Source: Pycnococcus provasolii (lineage: Eukaryota; Chlorophyta; Pseudoscourfieldiophyceae; Pseudoscourfieldiales; Pycnococcaceae). Taken from it: DNA of 64,000 bases. The stretch covers positions 434,001-498,000 of the forward strand of contig OW568893.1 of NCBI GenBank assembly GCA_938743325.2. The letters are read 5' to 3'. The notes below the pieces were generated by a model. That model was not told the DNA's origin and searched no databases. It was given only the letters and a program-made list of their open reading frames with translations. This document shows positions 10,158 through 20,033 of the stretch, piece after piece (positions within the stretch are counted from its first letter, which is position 1; each line of letters starts with the position of its first letter). A program made the position numbers and the translations under genes.

Positions 10158-10907
10158 CGCCTTTCTTGCCGGAGGGTGCTTGCACCGACAAGGCCACAGC
10201 AACACAGGGCCGCTCGCTGAGGCAACACGGCACGTGACAAGACGTCGTTGGAGGAAGTGCGATACGCGCCAGTCACTTAAGGCGCAAGACAGGTTGTGAA
10301 GTGGCCAACAATGTCGCGGCCGAGGCGGCGGCGCCAACACGCCAAGCACGTGGGGTGTGAGGAGTCGGTTGATTACGATGCTAGCGCACAACCACCTCCT
10401 CCTCGCACGGAAGTTCACTGAAGGACACTCCCCAGACCGGCTAAGGGCTCTTCCCAGGCTGCCGGGTGGTGCTTTGAGGTCTTTTCTCCCTCCCTCCCTC
10501 CCTCCCTCCCTCCCTCACGCAGCGCTCTCTCTCATGGAACATCCGGCGACGTCGTCCGGTCCGGGGGTTGGTCTGGGGAAGTCCCCGGCCGCCGTTGCCC
10601 GTGGGAGGGGTTGCCGCCTTGCCGGTGACGGTGGGTGAGAACCGTGAGACTGTTGCAGATGTGAACCAGACCGCCTACCTATGTAGAGGACGAAATTAAT
10701 TGAGCGAATCTGCAATTTCATTCCGCTTGTTTAGGACTTCCACATGATGTCATACTTGTCTCACATTCTTCAATGGGGAATCTTCACGCGCCCTCCTCCA
10801 CCGACCGGTTCAATCCTACGGGTACCCCACAAGCAAGAAAAAACTTATCATAGTCTAACTAAAGAATGAAAGAAGTTGGTGTCGTCGTTTCATTTACAGA
10901 TGCTTAC
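10158..10907. other. Intergenic region with (CTCC)n microsatellite
   Basis: This 750-bp gap lies between the giant gene's start and the 3' end of the next minus-strand gene, so it should hold the giant gene's promoter. A pure CTCC run of about 30 bp sits near 10488-10516. No convincing gene or RNA was seen. Short open frames here overlap the minus-strand gene's 5' leader and look fortuitous. Confidence 0.5.
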
Positions 10908-13900
10908 TTACTTGGTCTTCCTCCGGCTAATCACGACGAGCAGAACGCCGGCGACGTACATCCACACCATCGTGAAGATGGTTCTCAGCAGAGATCGGCC
11001 GCCCAGAACGTGCAGAGAAACGAAAAGCGCGCACATCAGCGCGAGACTCTGCGCCTCGGAAAGATGCCTTAGGTCAACGCTGAGATTGTTCTTCACAAGG
11101 AACGTGCGCAGCGTCTCCCACATGTTCAGCTGATCAGCTCCCACGAGCGCGGGTGTCGCGTATTCGCCGAGACGGAGCGACGCGTTCAAGCTGTCGCTGA
11201 GTCGGATCAGCGGATGGCAAAGAGGCGCGAATTCGCGATCGGAGAGCGGGCGGTGCAGCGATGCGCGTGCGTTCGTGCGGCCCACGGCATGGCGAGAGAA
11301 CGCGAGCTGGCGCACAGAACCCATGTCCACACCTGCGATGGGCGACGTTGGCTCAGAAAGAGTAGCCGAATTGCGCTGGATTTGCCCCGCGGCGGCGGCA
11401 TCCATCGACACCCCGACGAGGCCCAGCCTCAAGGTGAAGAACGCGGTCCAGCTCTCCAGGCGGTCCGCATACCTCTTCAGATGCTCGCCACCTTTCGCGC
11501 GATCCGTCTTCAGGTAAGCGTTCAGCGCACGCAAGAGATGCATGACCCCACCCTCGTCGGCAAGACAGGAGAATGTAGAAATCACGTCGAGTGAGTCCAG
11601 CGAAGAGTCATTCGAGGAGGATTTCCGCGACGTGCCGCCAGCATTCAGCTCGGCGAGGTATTGCATCACCGCAACGCGACGCTCGTCGAACAGGCGCCAG
11701 TGCGCGTAGAGGCGGTGACTGAGTTCCTCGCATCTCTCAGGCTGCAAGGCTTGATCGCGTGCCTTGGTGGCTGGCGCAACATACGTCGCCGCACCGCCGA
11801 GAAAGCGCGAAGCTTCGGCGCCGCGAGCTGGGTCGCGTCCATGCGCAGCCATTGCATGCGCCTCCTCGAGCTTAAGCAGTCTCAGACACCGCACTGGCGC
11901 CATGGAGAAGCCAGCCAACACTCTTGCGAGATTGCGTGCCGCACGCTCGGGAGCCGAGGACGACGCACAGCGACGGCATGTCACCTCGGCGATGGTGCGC
12001 AGCGCCGTGTAAAATGGCGCGTGGAGGAGCACGTACGAGTCCCACTTACCCGAGGAATCGAAATCCAAAGGTCTCAACCGGCCGCTGCCGCCGCTGCCGC
12101 TACCACCGCCTCCTCCTGCGGCACCGCCGAAGAGCTGCTGTGCACCATAGCCAAGCAAGCCAGGCGAGGTGGGATGGGACGTCGAGGCGGCGGCGGGGGA
12201 AGCATCGCCACCGCCACCGCCGATGTTGACCCGCTCGGCAGCCTGCATCTTCGACAAGGTGGCGCGCGTCGGGTCCTTGTGCGCCTCCAAGTACTGATCC
12301 CAAGGGCAAATCACCGCCAGATGCAGCTCCACCACCGTGCTCAGGGAAGACCCCGACGACGCATCCCAGCGCTGGTACGTGCGCATCAGGAAGCGGTGCA
12401 GAGGCGCGTACAGCGCGGCGTACGGGTGCCAGTGCTTTGCCGTGAGCGCCGCGCAGCCCTTTGGTGCTGCCGCATGCATCAGCGCGCCGCGCGTCGGCAT
12501 GGACGCGTGGCGCGATGGCCAGGCACCGCTGAGAAGCGGCGGCGTTCTGCGCACGCGCACGAACCATGGTGCATCCGGTATGGAGCTCGTGGAGGTTGCA
12601 CGCGATGATCCCCACGCGTCGTAATGCGAGTGTGGTGTGCGTCGAGTAGCAGCCGCGTCCAGAGCCGTCTTCGATGCTGCAGCCTCCTCGTCCCACATCG
12701 TGCGTTCATCGCGCGTAAAGGCGAGGAGGCTTTCGACCACGCCGGGCGAGGGGCTTACCGCGCGGTCTGGCAGCTTAGGAGCGGGATGTGGCTTGCCTGG
12801 TCCACCTGCGCGCGCACTGTCGTCCGCACCACTTCCTCCTCCGCGCCTTCGACGTGCGCCCGACGCAGGATCTGCGCGATCGGTGAGCGCGGCACCACCA
12901 TCCACGGCACCAGGAGACCCGGCGTTGCCAAGGCGCGTGAATTGGTCGGCAAACCACATAATGCCACGCTCCACCGCCTCTGTGCTCTTGAGGAGATCCT
13001 TCACGCCGCGCTGGCTCGCTCCTGACGCGCCCGCGGAATGCAAGCTGTGCAGCGAACGCACGACGAGTGTCGCGGCGTCTATCGCACCGGGCACCAGCTT
13101 AATATCGCCAAGTCGAGGCACCTCAGCCGCGGGCTGATTCGTCGACACGCGGTGGCTCATGGACGATGCTTCCATCGGCATCGATGGCAGCGAGTCTAAA
13201 GGCATGTCAAACGGCGATCGTTCCTTCCCGAATGCCGAACCGCCCACAGCTGCTCCGAACGAAAGGATGGGTGCGTTCGTTGGCGGCGATGTTCCTGGTG
13301 ACCCTCCCGCGTTTGCCGTGCGCGTTCCAGCCATCGTCTGGCCTTCGAGGCTAACGCGCCACTCCATAGCCTCGTCGCTGTCGCTGAGCAGAAAGTCGGC
13401 TACCGCGTGAAAAAAAATGCGAGCGTGCCTGCCGCGTTCCGTCTCAGGGTCGTACGGCGTTTGCGACGACTGGCTCGTGGACGCGTTGCCATCGGCGGCG
13501 CCACGCGTGCTTCCTCCGACGCGCGCATCTGACGAAGAGCCTCTCTCCGGCGACGCGAAGTAATTGACGTAGCGCAGAAGAAGTTCGCGGCATGGGTGGG
13601 CGCACTGTGCGGTGGGAATCGTGGCGTCGGAGAGCAGAGCGGCGGGTACGGGGCCGGAGGAGGCGTGCGGCGCACCTCCCATCGAGGATCCTGCCGCCGC
13701 CCGTGCGCCAGCTCCTGCCATGCCAGCGTTCGCGTCGGTACCGTCGTAGAAGGGTGCCGGTGCACCTGCCACCGCCCCACGCGGCGGTGCATTCGACGCG
13801 CTCGGTGCCGCGGCTGCCGCCGCTCGGTGGTGGTCCGCGTGAGGAGTTCCAGCGGCATCCGTGGCGGCGGAGTCGGGGGTCATCACGCCTTGGCCATGCC

Positions 13901-14759
13901 TGGAGCAAAAGACGAGGAACCAGAACACGAAGTAAGAAAACAGAGGCACCTCCACGCGTGCGGTGGGCGTGCTTTCCGCAGCACCGCCGGTACTTGCTGT
14001 TCCCATACCACCTGCGGTTGACGTTGGAGCTGCTTGTCGGCTGACATCCGTGCGTATTGTTCCCGCGTAGTGCGGCAGAGCCTCGAGCGCGTCGCGCGCC
14101 GCCGCTAGCGCCGCGGCGGACATGGTCGGCGCTGCAGCCTGCGGCGCGACAGCGGAGGATGAGTACGAGCTCGTATTGCTGCTCGTCGACTGCTTCGCCG
14201 GCACCGTTCTCGAGAGCAGGTCGCGCGTTCTCGACGGCAGCTGCGAGAGCGGAAAGTTGAAGAGCACGACGCCGTCTCGGTCAGCCGCGGTGACCGCCTT
14301 GAGCAGGAGTCCGTCCGGCGACAGGAGGTCGACGAGCCTTCTGACTGCGAGCCTTCGCAGGACTGCGTGCGACGCCGTGTTGAGCGCACTCAACGACCTG
14401 ATCACCTGCGTATCGTCCGCGTCGAGCCACGCCTTTTCGTGCGCACCCGCGAGCCCGAACGCCTTTTCGATGAGTTTCGGGAACACGGTTCGAAAGAAGT
14501 CCGCTGAGAGTCTGGGCACCCCCGACTGCGACCTGGCCGCGGCGTTGCTGAGGTACTGTTCGATGGCGAGCGTGGCTGCGTACATCGCCTGCGCTTCTCC
14601 CAGGGACGATCCGACGGACGCGAGGTAGGACGTGAGCGAGGATGCGGAGTGCGGGTCAAGAGGTGGGCGAGCAGACGTGGAAGGCATGGAGGTAGTCTGA
14701 GCAGGGTGAGGAGAGACCACCGGAAAAGGCATGGTCGCCGTTGACGTGTACCCCGCCAT
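10908..14759 (-). CDS. Large tail-anchored protein, possibly SMPD4/neutral sphingomyelinase-3-like
   Basis: Intronless frame of 1283 residues from an ATG at 14759. The N-terminal 200 residues are helical, with hydrophobic heptads. Long Ala/Gly/Ser-rich low-complexity spacers around residues 210-400 and 620-700 separate conserved-looking blocks. One block (around residues 770-840) contains FLMRTYQRW and VELHLAVICPW. The C-terminus has a single hydrophobic helix (about 1262-1278) followed by RRKTK, as in tail-anchored ER or nuclear-envelope proteins. The block pattern plus tail anchor is reminiscent of the SMPD4 family, but I recognise no catalytic signature and the assignment is tentative. That this is a real gene is much surer than its family. 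The leader contains a GGGA run at 14820-14850 and telomere-like motifs. Confidence 0.6.
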   Translation of the reverse strand: MAGYTSTATMPFPVVSPHPAQTTSMPSTSARPPLDPHSASSLTSYLASVGSSLGEAQAMYAATLAIEQYLSNAAARSQSGVPRLSADFFRTVFPKLIEKAFGLAGAHEKAWLDADDTQVIRSLSALNTASHAVLRRLAVRRLVDLLSPDGLLLKAVTAADRDGVVLFNFPLSQLPSRTRDLLSRTVPAKQSTSSNTSSYSSSAVAPQAAAPTMSAAALAAARDALEALPHYAGTIRTDVSRQAAPTSTAGGMGTASTGGAAESTPTARVEVPLFSYFVFWFLVFCSRHGQGVMTPDSAATDAAGTPHADHHRAAAAAAPSASNAPPRGAVAGAPAPFYDGTDANAGMAGAGARAAAGSSMGGAPHASSGPVPAALLSDATIPTAQCAHPCRELLLRYVNYFASPERGSSSDARVGGSTRGAADGNASTSQSSQTPYDPETERGRHARIFFHAVADFLLSDSDEAMEWRVSLEGQTMAGTRTANAGGSPGTSPPTNAPILSFGAAVGGSAFGKERSPFDMPLDSLPSMPMEASSMSHRVSTNQPAAEVPRLGDIKLVPGAIDAATLVVRSLHSLHSAGASGASQRGVKDLLKSTEAVERGIMWFADQFTRLGNAGSPGAVDGGAALTDRADPASGARRRRGGGSGADDSARAGGPGKPHPAPKLPDRAVSPSPGVVESLLAFTRDERTMWDEEAAASKTALDAAATRRTPHSHYDAWGSSRATSTSSIPDAPWFVRVRRTPPLLSGAWPSRHASMPTRGALMHAAAPKGCAALTAKHWHPYAALYAPLHRFLMRTYQRWDASSGSSLSTVVELHLAVICPWDQYLEAHKDPTRATLSKMQAAERVNIGGGGGDASPAAASTSHPTSPGLLGYGAQQLFGGAAGGGGGSGSGGSGRLRPLDFDSSGKWDSYVLLHAPFYTALRTIAEVTCRRCASSSAPERAARNLARVLAGFSMAPVRCLRLLKLEEAHAMAAHGRDPARGAEASRFLGGAATYVAPATKARDQALQPERCEELSHRLYAHWRLFDERRVAVMQYLAELNAGGTSRKSSSNDSSLDSLDVISTFSCLADEGGVMHLLRALNAYLKTDRAKGGEHLKRYADRLESWTAFFTLRLGLVGVSMDAAAAGQIQRNSATLSEPTSPIAGVDMGSVRQLAFSRHAVGRTNARASLHRPLSDREFAPLCHPLIRLSDSLNASLRLGEYATPALVGADQLNMWETLRTFLVKNNLSVDLRHLSEAQSLALMCALFVSLHVLGGRSLLRTIFTMVWMYVAGVLLVVISRRKTK

Positions 14760-14866
14760 ACTCCGTGTGGTATTCCCGCCCTCCGAAGAGCAGAGCGGCG
14801 GCTGGGGAGGTGGAAATGGAGGAGGGAGGGAGGGAGGGAGGGAGGGGGAGGAAAAGCAGGCCGAAG

Positions 14867-14917
14867 TTCAACCAACCCCAACCCCTAATCGATTCCCTTG
14901 TATTGATTATTCGGGGT
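14867..14917. promoter_or_regulatory. ACCCCTAA / ACCCCGAAT-type promoter motif
   Basis: The plus strand reads CCAACCCCAACCCCTAATCG and, 20 bp on, ATTCGGGGTTCC, the reverse complement of the ACCCCGAAT element seen between other genes here. It lies about 110-160 bp upstream of the 14759 start. A promoter role is inferred from recurrence. Confidence 0.4.
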
Positions 14918-14973
14918 TCCGTCCGTGCATGCCATGTTTGTGGCGCTCTTCGCATGTTCGAAGCATGTCGTGA

Positions 14974-15573
14974 TTACACGGCCTGCATCCACGTCTCCAC
15001 CGCCTGCTTCGCGCCCTTGCTCTCGAGCGTGCTCATGCCGTTACCGTCAACCACCTTGCCGTCTCTGGCGTCGAGCACCACCAGCGATGGCAAGCCGCCC
15101 TTGCGTGCGCCGATGCCTAACCCGGACGACTCCTTCGACGCACATATGCTGAACTGACGCTTTATGGCAGCGGCGCTGTCGCCGCCAAAGGGGGTCTCGC
15201 CTACGACCTCGACGATTTCCCAGAGCTCTGGCGCGTCGCTCTGGCTCCTCACAAGTGCGCGAGCACCGTCGACCCCTTCGCTAGGCACGATGACAATGCG
15301 CACGTGCCTATCCTCGGCGGCTTGTGCCGTTGCGAATTTGTTGGCGTACGGGCCTGACGCCGCGCACCTCATTTCCTTGATGAGCGGCACAACTGGCGTG
15401 CAGTCTGGGCACCAGCTCGCTGCAAAGAAGAGCGCGACAAGTTTGGGCGTCACGTATTGCTTGTTCGTGTCAGTCACGTCTTCGTGGTTCGTGCTTTGTT
15501 GGTTTGGGGGAACGGCGGCGTTAATTTCTTGTAGCCCGACTCCGAGCCAGTCGATTGCGTTTTCTTTTGTCAT
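14974..15573 (-). CDS. Thioredoxin-fold oxidoreductase (nucleoredoxin/tryparedoxin-like)
   Basis: 199 residues from the ATG at 15573. The frame stays open upstream to 16260, but that extension overlaps the FKBP gene in another frame, so the internal Met is chosen. The motif LVALFFAASWCPDC (Cys55 and Cys58) is the redox-active CxxC in a classical thioredoxin beta-strand/helix context, and GGLPSLVVLD is the cis-Pro-type strand. WCPDC is typical of nucleoredoxin/TlpA-type proteins rather than the WCGPC of thioredoxins. No clear targeting signal, so probably cytosolic. Likely role: disulfide reduction or peroxide signalling. It lies 215 bp from the start of the upstream-coordinate SMPD4-like gene and is co-oriented with it and with the FKBP gene. 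Confidence 0.8.
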   Translation of the reverse strand: MTKENAIDWLGVGLQEINAAVPPNQQSTNHEDVTDTNKQYVTPKLVALFFAASWCPDCTPVVPLIKEMRCAASGPYANKFATAQAAEDRHVRIVIVPSEGVDGARALVRSQSDAPELWEIVEVVGETPFGGDSAAAIKRQFSICASKESSGLGIGARKGGLPSLVVLDARDGKVVDGNGMSTLESKGAKQAVETWMQAV

Positions 15574-15991
15574 GTCTGTGTTTAAGTTGTTGGTATGATG
15601 TTTGCACTTTGCAGTGACACGCTTGCGCTGGAGTGCGGTATTCTGGATAGAACGCCACGAAGCTCGCAAGCACCAAACGTCACGACAAGGAAGCTGTGAC
15701 GGTTGAATTGTGGCTGATGGCGAATGGCGAATGGCGACGGTCAGGGGAACGTTCGGACGGTGATTGGGGTGATGTTGACCACCTCCGTGACCCATGCAAG
15801 AAGACGGGGATTGGAGGTGATTCAGGTGATGATGACCTCTGGCGATGGCGATGGCGAGCTTGTTGACACCTACATTACCTGCGTGAACCTTGGGGAAAGA
15901 AGAAGTTAAGCTTAGAAGCCAGCAGAAGGTGTGTATGTATGTTACACGTGCGCCGCCATCGCTCCGTGGCGCTCCTGTGATTACCTTTCGT
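15574..15991. other. Intergenic region upstream of thioredoxin-like gene
   Basis: 418 bp between the thioredoxin-like start and the FKBP stop, both on the minus strand. It contains tandem GGCGAATGGCGA and GGTGATG-type short repeats around 15716-15860. No gene or RNA recognised; it should hold the FKBP 3' UTR and the thioredoxin-like promoter. Confidence 0.4.
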
Positions 15992-16468
15992 TTAGAGCTC
16001 GTCGTCCTGCGCCCAGAACTTCTCCCCCTTAAACAGGATGTACCCGAGCATACAGACGACGAGCGCGACGGTGAATAGTCCGCTCGTCCAGTCGATGCCA
16101 GCGAATGGCACGGGCTCGCCGTCCGACACGCCGAGCAGCTCGACGTCGAAGATGAGGTCGGCGTCGGGGGGGATGACGCCACCCGCGCCGCGCGCCCCGT
16201 ATCCCATCGCTGCGGGTATTTTGATGGTTGCTTTTTCTCCGACGGACATGCGCGGCACACCTTCGTCCCAACCGCGTATGACCTGGCCCACGCCCACCTG
16301 GAAGGTGAACGGCCCCCGCTTGACGCTGCTGTCGAATTCCTTTCCCCCGTCAGCGAGCCGGCCGGTGTAGTGCATCGTGCACGTCTGCCCCTGCTTGGGA
16401 AACGTCACGCCGTCGCCACTGGAAACACTGGAAACTTCCAGCGTGGTGATGCGAGACATGGCTGCCAT
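15992..16468 (-). CDS. Tail-anchored FKBP-type peptidyl-prolyl isomerase
   Basis: 158 residues, ATG at 16468. Residues about 10-115 are a complete FKBP12-like domain: HYTGRL, GKEFDSS, GQVIRGWDEG, YGARGAGG and IPPDADLIFDVELL supply the usual aromatic pocket, including the Trp at its base. After the domain comes a hydrophobic helix (LFTVALVVCMLGYILF, about 131-146) and a short charged tail, KGEKFWAQDDEL, so the domain should face the cytosol from a membrane. Activity: cis-trans isomerisation of Xaa-Pro bonds. Most single-domain FKBPs are soluble or lumenal, so the tail anchor is notable. The terminal DDEL resembles an ER-retention tetrapeptide, but topology makes this uncertain. Confidence 0.92.
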   Translation of the reverse strand: MAAMSRITTLEVSSVSSGDGVTFPKQGQTCTMHYTGRLADGGKEFDSSVKRGPFTFQVGVGQVIRGWDEGVPRMSVGEKATIKIPAAMGYGARGAGGVIPPDADLIFDVELLGVSDGEPVPFAGIDWTSGLFTVALVVCMLGYILFKGEKFWAQDDEL

Positions 16469-16539
16469 AAGATCCGCACCAACCCTACAAAGAAGAAAGG
16501 AATGATGCGGAGGGTGGAAGGGGAGGGTGGACGAGAACT

Positions 16540-16565
16540 CCCCAACCCCTAATCTAACCCCGAAT
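16540..16565. promoter_or_regulatory. ACCCCTAA + ACCCCGAAT promoter motif pair
   Basis: The plus strand reads CCCCAACCCCTAATC followed by TAACCCCGAATT, 72-97 bp upstream of the FKBP start at 16468. It is the same pairing seen near 14867-14917. The region between FKBP (minus) and the rhodanese (plus) is a divergent promoter of about 250 bp. Confidence 0.4.
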
Positions 16566-16718
16566 TAAACCAGGTCTCGCAGTGCCACGTAGGCCGAACT
16601 CGTACCGGGTAGGTGTTGTTGGCGACAGCATTTATTTCCCACATCTCTCTCCATCTCGCGACAACAGGTAACTTCGTGTTCCGATCACATCAGCATCAGC
16701 AGCTTCATTCCATTCTGT

Positions 16719-17186
16719 ATGTTGTTAGCTGCATCTGCATCACGCCCGTTGTTTTACTCATCGTCTTTCAGTACTGTTTCTTTTCGATTTCGTTTCCCTT
16801 GTCAACGTGCTAGGCGTGCTTCAGTATCGCGCATTTCTGTATCTCGCACGATGGCTTCATTGGCATCTCCGTCCGATATTTGCAAGTGCACGCGTGTTTT
16901 GGACATACGACCCGCCGCCGAACGCGCATCGTCAGGACAAACCATCGCAGGCGCGGCGTGTGTCACCTGGAACCGAGAAAAGGCGTGCTTTGACGAATCC
17001 GACGACGACATCGCGAAGGCTCTGCCGTCCAAGGACGAGTGCATCGCCGTGCACTGCAAAACGGGCGGACGCGTTTCCACCGCACTCGGCGTGCTCAAGA
17101 GCATGGGATACGAAAACGTCTTCAACGCGGGCGGACCGGACGGGGGACAGGAACAGTGGGAAGCGCTGAAAACGCTTGCCAAGTAA
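16719..17186 (+). CDS. Rhodanese-domain protein, probably organellar
   Basis: 155 residues if the first ATG is used. The first 44 residues are Arg/Ser-rich and lack acidic residues, as in plastid or mitochondrial transit peptides. A second ATG (16851) starts the mature-looking domain. The rhodanese core has VLDIRPAAE at the first strand and the active-site loop HCKTGGRVSTA, with Cys113 as the catalytic persulfide-carrying residue. GYENVFNAGGPDG is the conserved end of the domain. Single-domain rhodaneses transfer sulfur or act in redox signalling. The substrate cannot be read from sequence. Its 3' end faces the phosphatase gene, 260 bp away. Confidence 0.85.
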   Translation: MLLAASASRPLFYSSSFSTVSFRFRFPCQRARRASVSRISVSRTMASLASPSDICKCTRVLDIRPAAERASSGQTIAGAACVTWNREKACFDESDDDIAKALPSKDECIAVHCKTGGRVSTALGVLKSMGYENVFNAGGPDGGQEQWEALKTLAK

Positions 17187-17446
17187 GCAACTACGACAAC
17201 GACGACGAGGACAAAGAAGGACTGGTGTTCTTCCAAGATCGCTCAATCTGTAACACGGAACGCGAGTCGCTTTGTCCAGTGGTCGTCCTTCACCACTTAT
17301 AGGTAGCCCATTCCATGGCGTTGTTCAGCGGGGGCGTTTGTACGCCGCGCTCGTTGACGTGCACGCGACGAGGACGTGCTGCGACGACGTGATTAATTGG
17401 CAAATAACATTTAGAAATAACAGATACGACTATCGTACAAGAATCT

Positions 17447-19177
17447 TCATAACGAAGACGACCCGTCCGGCGACGGCGCGGCGGCATCCGTCTCGGCGGC
17501 TATGGGCAATACACACCCTCGGCGCTCGAACCACTCGTGCATGGCGAAACGACGCGCGAGCACCGGTCTCACGTCACGTAGTTCCGCGAGCGCCAAGCAG
17601 AGCGGGAGGATGGTGCCTAACAATTCGCAGTCGTTCGGATCGCCGCGAAACGTTCGAATGGGAATGCCGCTCGAAGGCTGCAACACAAACGCGTACGGGT
17701 CGTTGTCCACGAGAACCACGCGTCCTGGCGGACGCCCAAGACGGCTGAGGTCCTTTGCGTATTGGCAGTACGCGCACGGACGCGTCGCCGATCGGTCCAA
17801 CGTCGCCGTGAACGTTGCACGGCGCTGCTGCTGCGGCGGGCCAACGGCGGGACGCACCGGGCTCGGACTCGCCCCGCGGCTCCCGCGCCGAACGTGAATT
17901 GGGCCCGTGGGCTCGTGCGTGCTCTCGAAGCGGTCGCGTATCGCCTCGGCGTACGACTGCGACGCGGATGTGAACAGCACCACCTCGCACGCCGCCGAGA
18001 GCTTCGCGAGGAACTCTCTCGCGCCAGGCCTCTCGTACACGCGCACGCCGCCGGGGCCGCCGAGCGGAGGAGGCAGGTCAAACGATCTTAGCTGCCGTCT
18101 TCTCGCGCTCTCCTTCCACCGACTGCGACCGAGCTCCGGGCTTTCGTGTGGCAGCGCGACGCCAAGAACGAGCGTCTCGTCGAGGTCGAGGACGACGGTG
18201 AGCTTGCCGCGATGCGACGCTTGCTGTGGCGGAAGCAGGCAGCCTGTTCCGTCCTCCTGCCACAGTCCTGCGGCTGCGCGGCTGAGCGGCTCGAGCAACT
18301 TTTTTGTCACAACCGTCTGAGTGCGCCGAAGCGTCGTCTGCACGGCACCCTTCGGTTTGTTGCGGCTTGCCCATATGATTCGAACGCGCTTCATCAGCTG
18401 CCTCCACCTCATCTTAACATTCCTCGCCGCTTTGAACCACCGCTTGGTGTCGCTCGCCTTGCGCGCGACGCCCCAGGCGAAGGCGGCGGCGACCGCGAGC
18501 ATGCCTTGCCACGCTTGCCATCTTCTCCGCAAACCCGCCGGCGCGCGTCGCGGCATCTTGCGCGTGCACAGCAGCGCAACGACGAGCGCGAACACGAGCA
18601 TCGCCAAGAACCTTAGAGCCTGGTGCACGCGAGCTGACGCGAGCACAAAGTCGTGTGCGTGCTGCTGGTTCGTCTTATCCGCCTGTGCGATCCCGTCTGG
18701 GTTGCTCCTTGGTGGAGTCGCACGGTTCTCGGAGGTGGAGGAGGAGGAGGCGGAGGAGGCGGAGGAGGTGGAGGAGGAGGCGGAGGCGGAGGCGGAGGAG
18801 GAGGGGGAGGTGGAGGAGGTGGAGGAGGCGGAGTCGTCGTTCGCCGCTTGTTGGTTCTCGTGCTGCACGACATCACCAGGCCCGAAGTCCCTCCTGCTCC
18901 CTGCTGCCTGTGTCTGTATTCTCTCTGAGAGGTGCCCGACGCCATGAATGTCGTCGGCAATAGAGTCTTGCACCAAAGGCAGCTCACCCGAGAACTCACC
19001 TGCTACCAAACCAGACGCCGACGCCAGGACGCAGAGCCACACAAACGCCAAACACACGGCGAGCCAATTAGACCAAGAAGACCAACCAGACCGACCAGAC
19101 CAACCAGAAGCAGGCCGCACCTTCTTAAGAGGCCTTAATAAGGAAGAAGTAGGCCTTAAGGGAGAGAAGAAGGCCAT
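17447..19177 (-). CDS. Membrane-bound FCP1/SCP1-type (Dullard-like) HAD phosphatase
   Basis: 576 residues, ATG at 19177. Hydrophobic segments lie at about 37-58, 188-205 and 223-238. Between the first two is a Ser/Ala/Thr-rich low-complexity stretch (115-150) encoded by GAG/GGA triplets on the plus strand. The catalytic domain has the HAD motif VVLDLDETL (Asp331, Asp333), FTSASQSYAEAI as the motif-II region and VVLVDNDPYAF as motif III, followed by GDPNDCEL. These define FCP1-like Ser/Thr phosphatases; the membrane arrangement resembles CTDNEP1/Dullard, which acts on lipin at the nuclear envelope. The substrate here is inferred only. A stretch of about 60 residues (HVRRGSRG... to RPCAYCQYAK) inserted before motif III is unusual. 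Confidence 0.85.
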   Translation of the reverse strand: MAFFSPLRPTSSLLRPLKKVRPASGWSGRSGWSSWSNWLAVCLAFVWLCVLASASGLVAGEFSGELPLVQDSIADDIHGVGHLSERIQTQAAGSRRDFGPGDVVQHENQQAANDDSASSTSSTSPSSSASASASSSTSSASSASSSSTSENRATPPRSNPDGIAQADKTNQQHAHDFVLASARVHQALRFLAMLVFALVVALLCTRKMPRRAPAGLRRRWQAWQGMLAVAAAFAWGVARKASDTKRWFKAARNVKMRWRQLMKRVRIIWASRNKPKGAVQTTLRRTQTVVTKKLLEPLSRAAAGLWQEDGTGCLLPPQQASHRGKLTVVLDLDETLVLGVALPHESPELGRSRWKESARRRQLRSFDLPPPLGGPGGVRVYERPGAREFLAKLSAACEVVLFTSASQSYAEAIRDRFESTHEPTGPIHVRRGSRGASPSPVRPAVGPPQQQRRATFTATLDRSATRPCAYCQYAKDLSRLGRPPGRVVLVDNDPYAFVLQPSSGIPIRTFRGDPNDCELLGTILPLCLALAELRDVRPVLARRFAMHEWFERRGCVLPIAAETDAAAPSPDGSSSL

Positions 19178-20033
19178 GATATGATGCGGAGTATCGTGCG
19201 TTGAGGGTTGTTATCGGGACAGGTGTCTGGGGTGGCGTGAGCGTTGCCTAATAACCACTTGACTTGACAGGCAGTGTTGGGTGAGGTGGGAAGGGAGGGG
19301 AGTCTGAGGGGTCTGGGGTGCAACGTGGCACTGCACTGCTCTCTCTTCCGATGTCATTCGGAGGAGGAGCGGCTTAAGCCTCTCCCTTCCTTTCCTTTCC
19401 CTTTTCCTTTTCCTTTTCGTGAGCGTGAGCGTGAGCGTGAGCTTCAACAACGTCCGCCACTACTCTGTCACAACTCTTGGCCGTGGGGGTTGGGGCCGTC
19501 GTGTGTGTGTGCTGCTTCTGTGCATCTGCTGGTTGGTGGGAAAGAAGAAAGGGGAAAAATGCGTGACGTCAAGTCATCAACTAAGACTTTCCTTATTACC
19601 ACCGTACACGCGCTTCTTCTGCCTAGAAGAGGAGGGGGCGGGACGACGAGTCATTCTGAGACTATGTGGTGATGACGCAGCACGCGCAGCAGCACGCATC
19701 ATCATGGCGCCGATGGCGTCGCTCCGCCTCCGTCGTGCCGAAGGATCTAGAAATCTTTTATTTTCTTTCTTTGCAGCAGCATGCTCGAGTGTCGCGCATG
19801 CACGCTGCTGCTCACCTACCTGCTTGGCGGGGGGGGGGGGGGGGGGGGGGGGGGGCAAAGACGCCAACGACGTCGCCAACGAGTAGGATTTATTTTTCAA
19901 AAACGTCTCGCTATTACTGCGTGCGACAAAGAATTGATGAATTCATGGTTCCTGCTCCTCGTCCCCATCCAAACAAACGTTCCCGACGGATCTGGACGAC
20001 TCCGATCCAGACGAAACGAAACGACCCAAACAC
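19178..20033. other. Intergenic region with a 27-G homopolymer and (GTGAGC)n
   Basis: 856 bp between two minus-strand genes. It contains a GTGAGC tandem at about 19419-19442, CCTTTTCC repeats just before it, and an uninterrupted run of 27 G at 19829-19855. The short open frames here cross the homopolymers and have no recognisable domain. Confidence 0.5.

Noticed and set aside
11661-12608. 315-residue plus-strand frame
   Set aside because: Antisense to the SMPD4-like gene; Arg/His-rich shadow frame.
15574-16260. N-terminal extension of the thioredoxin-like frame to 16260
   Set aside because: It overlaps the FKBP gene in a different frame, has no domain and contains low-complexity Ser/Arg sequence. 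The internal ATG at 15573 gives a normal-size thioredoxin-fold protein.
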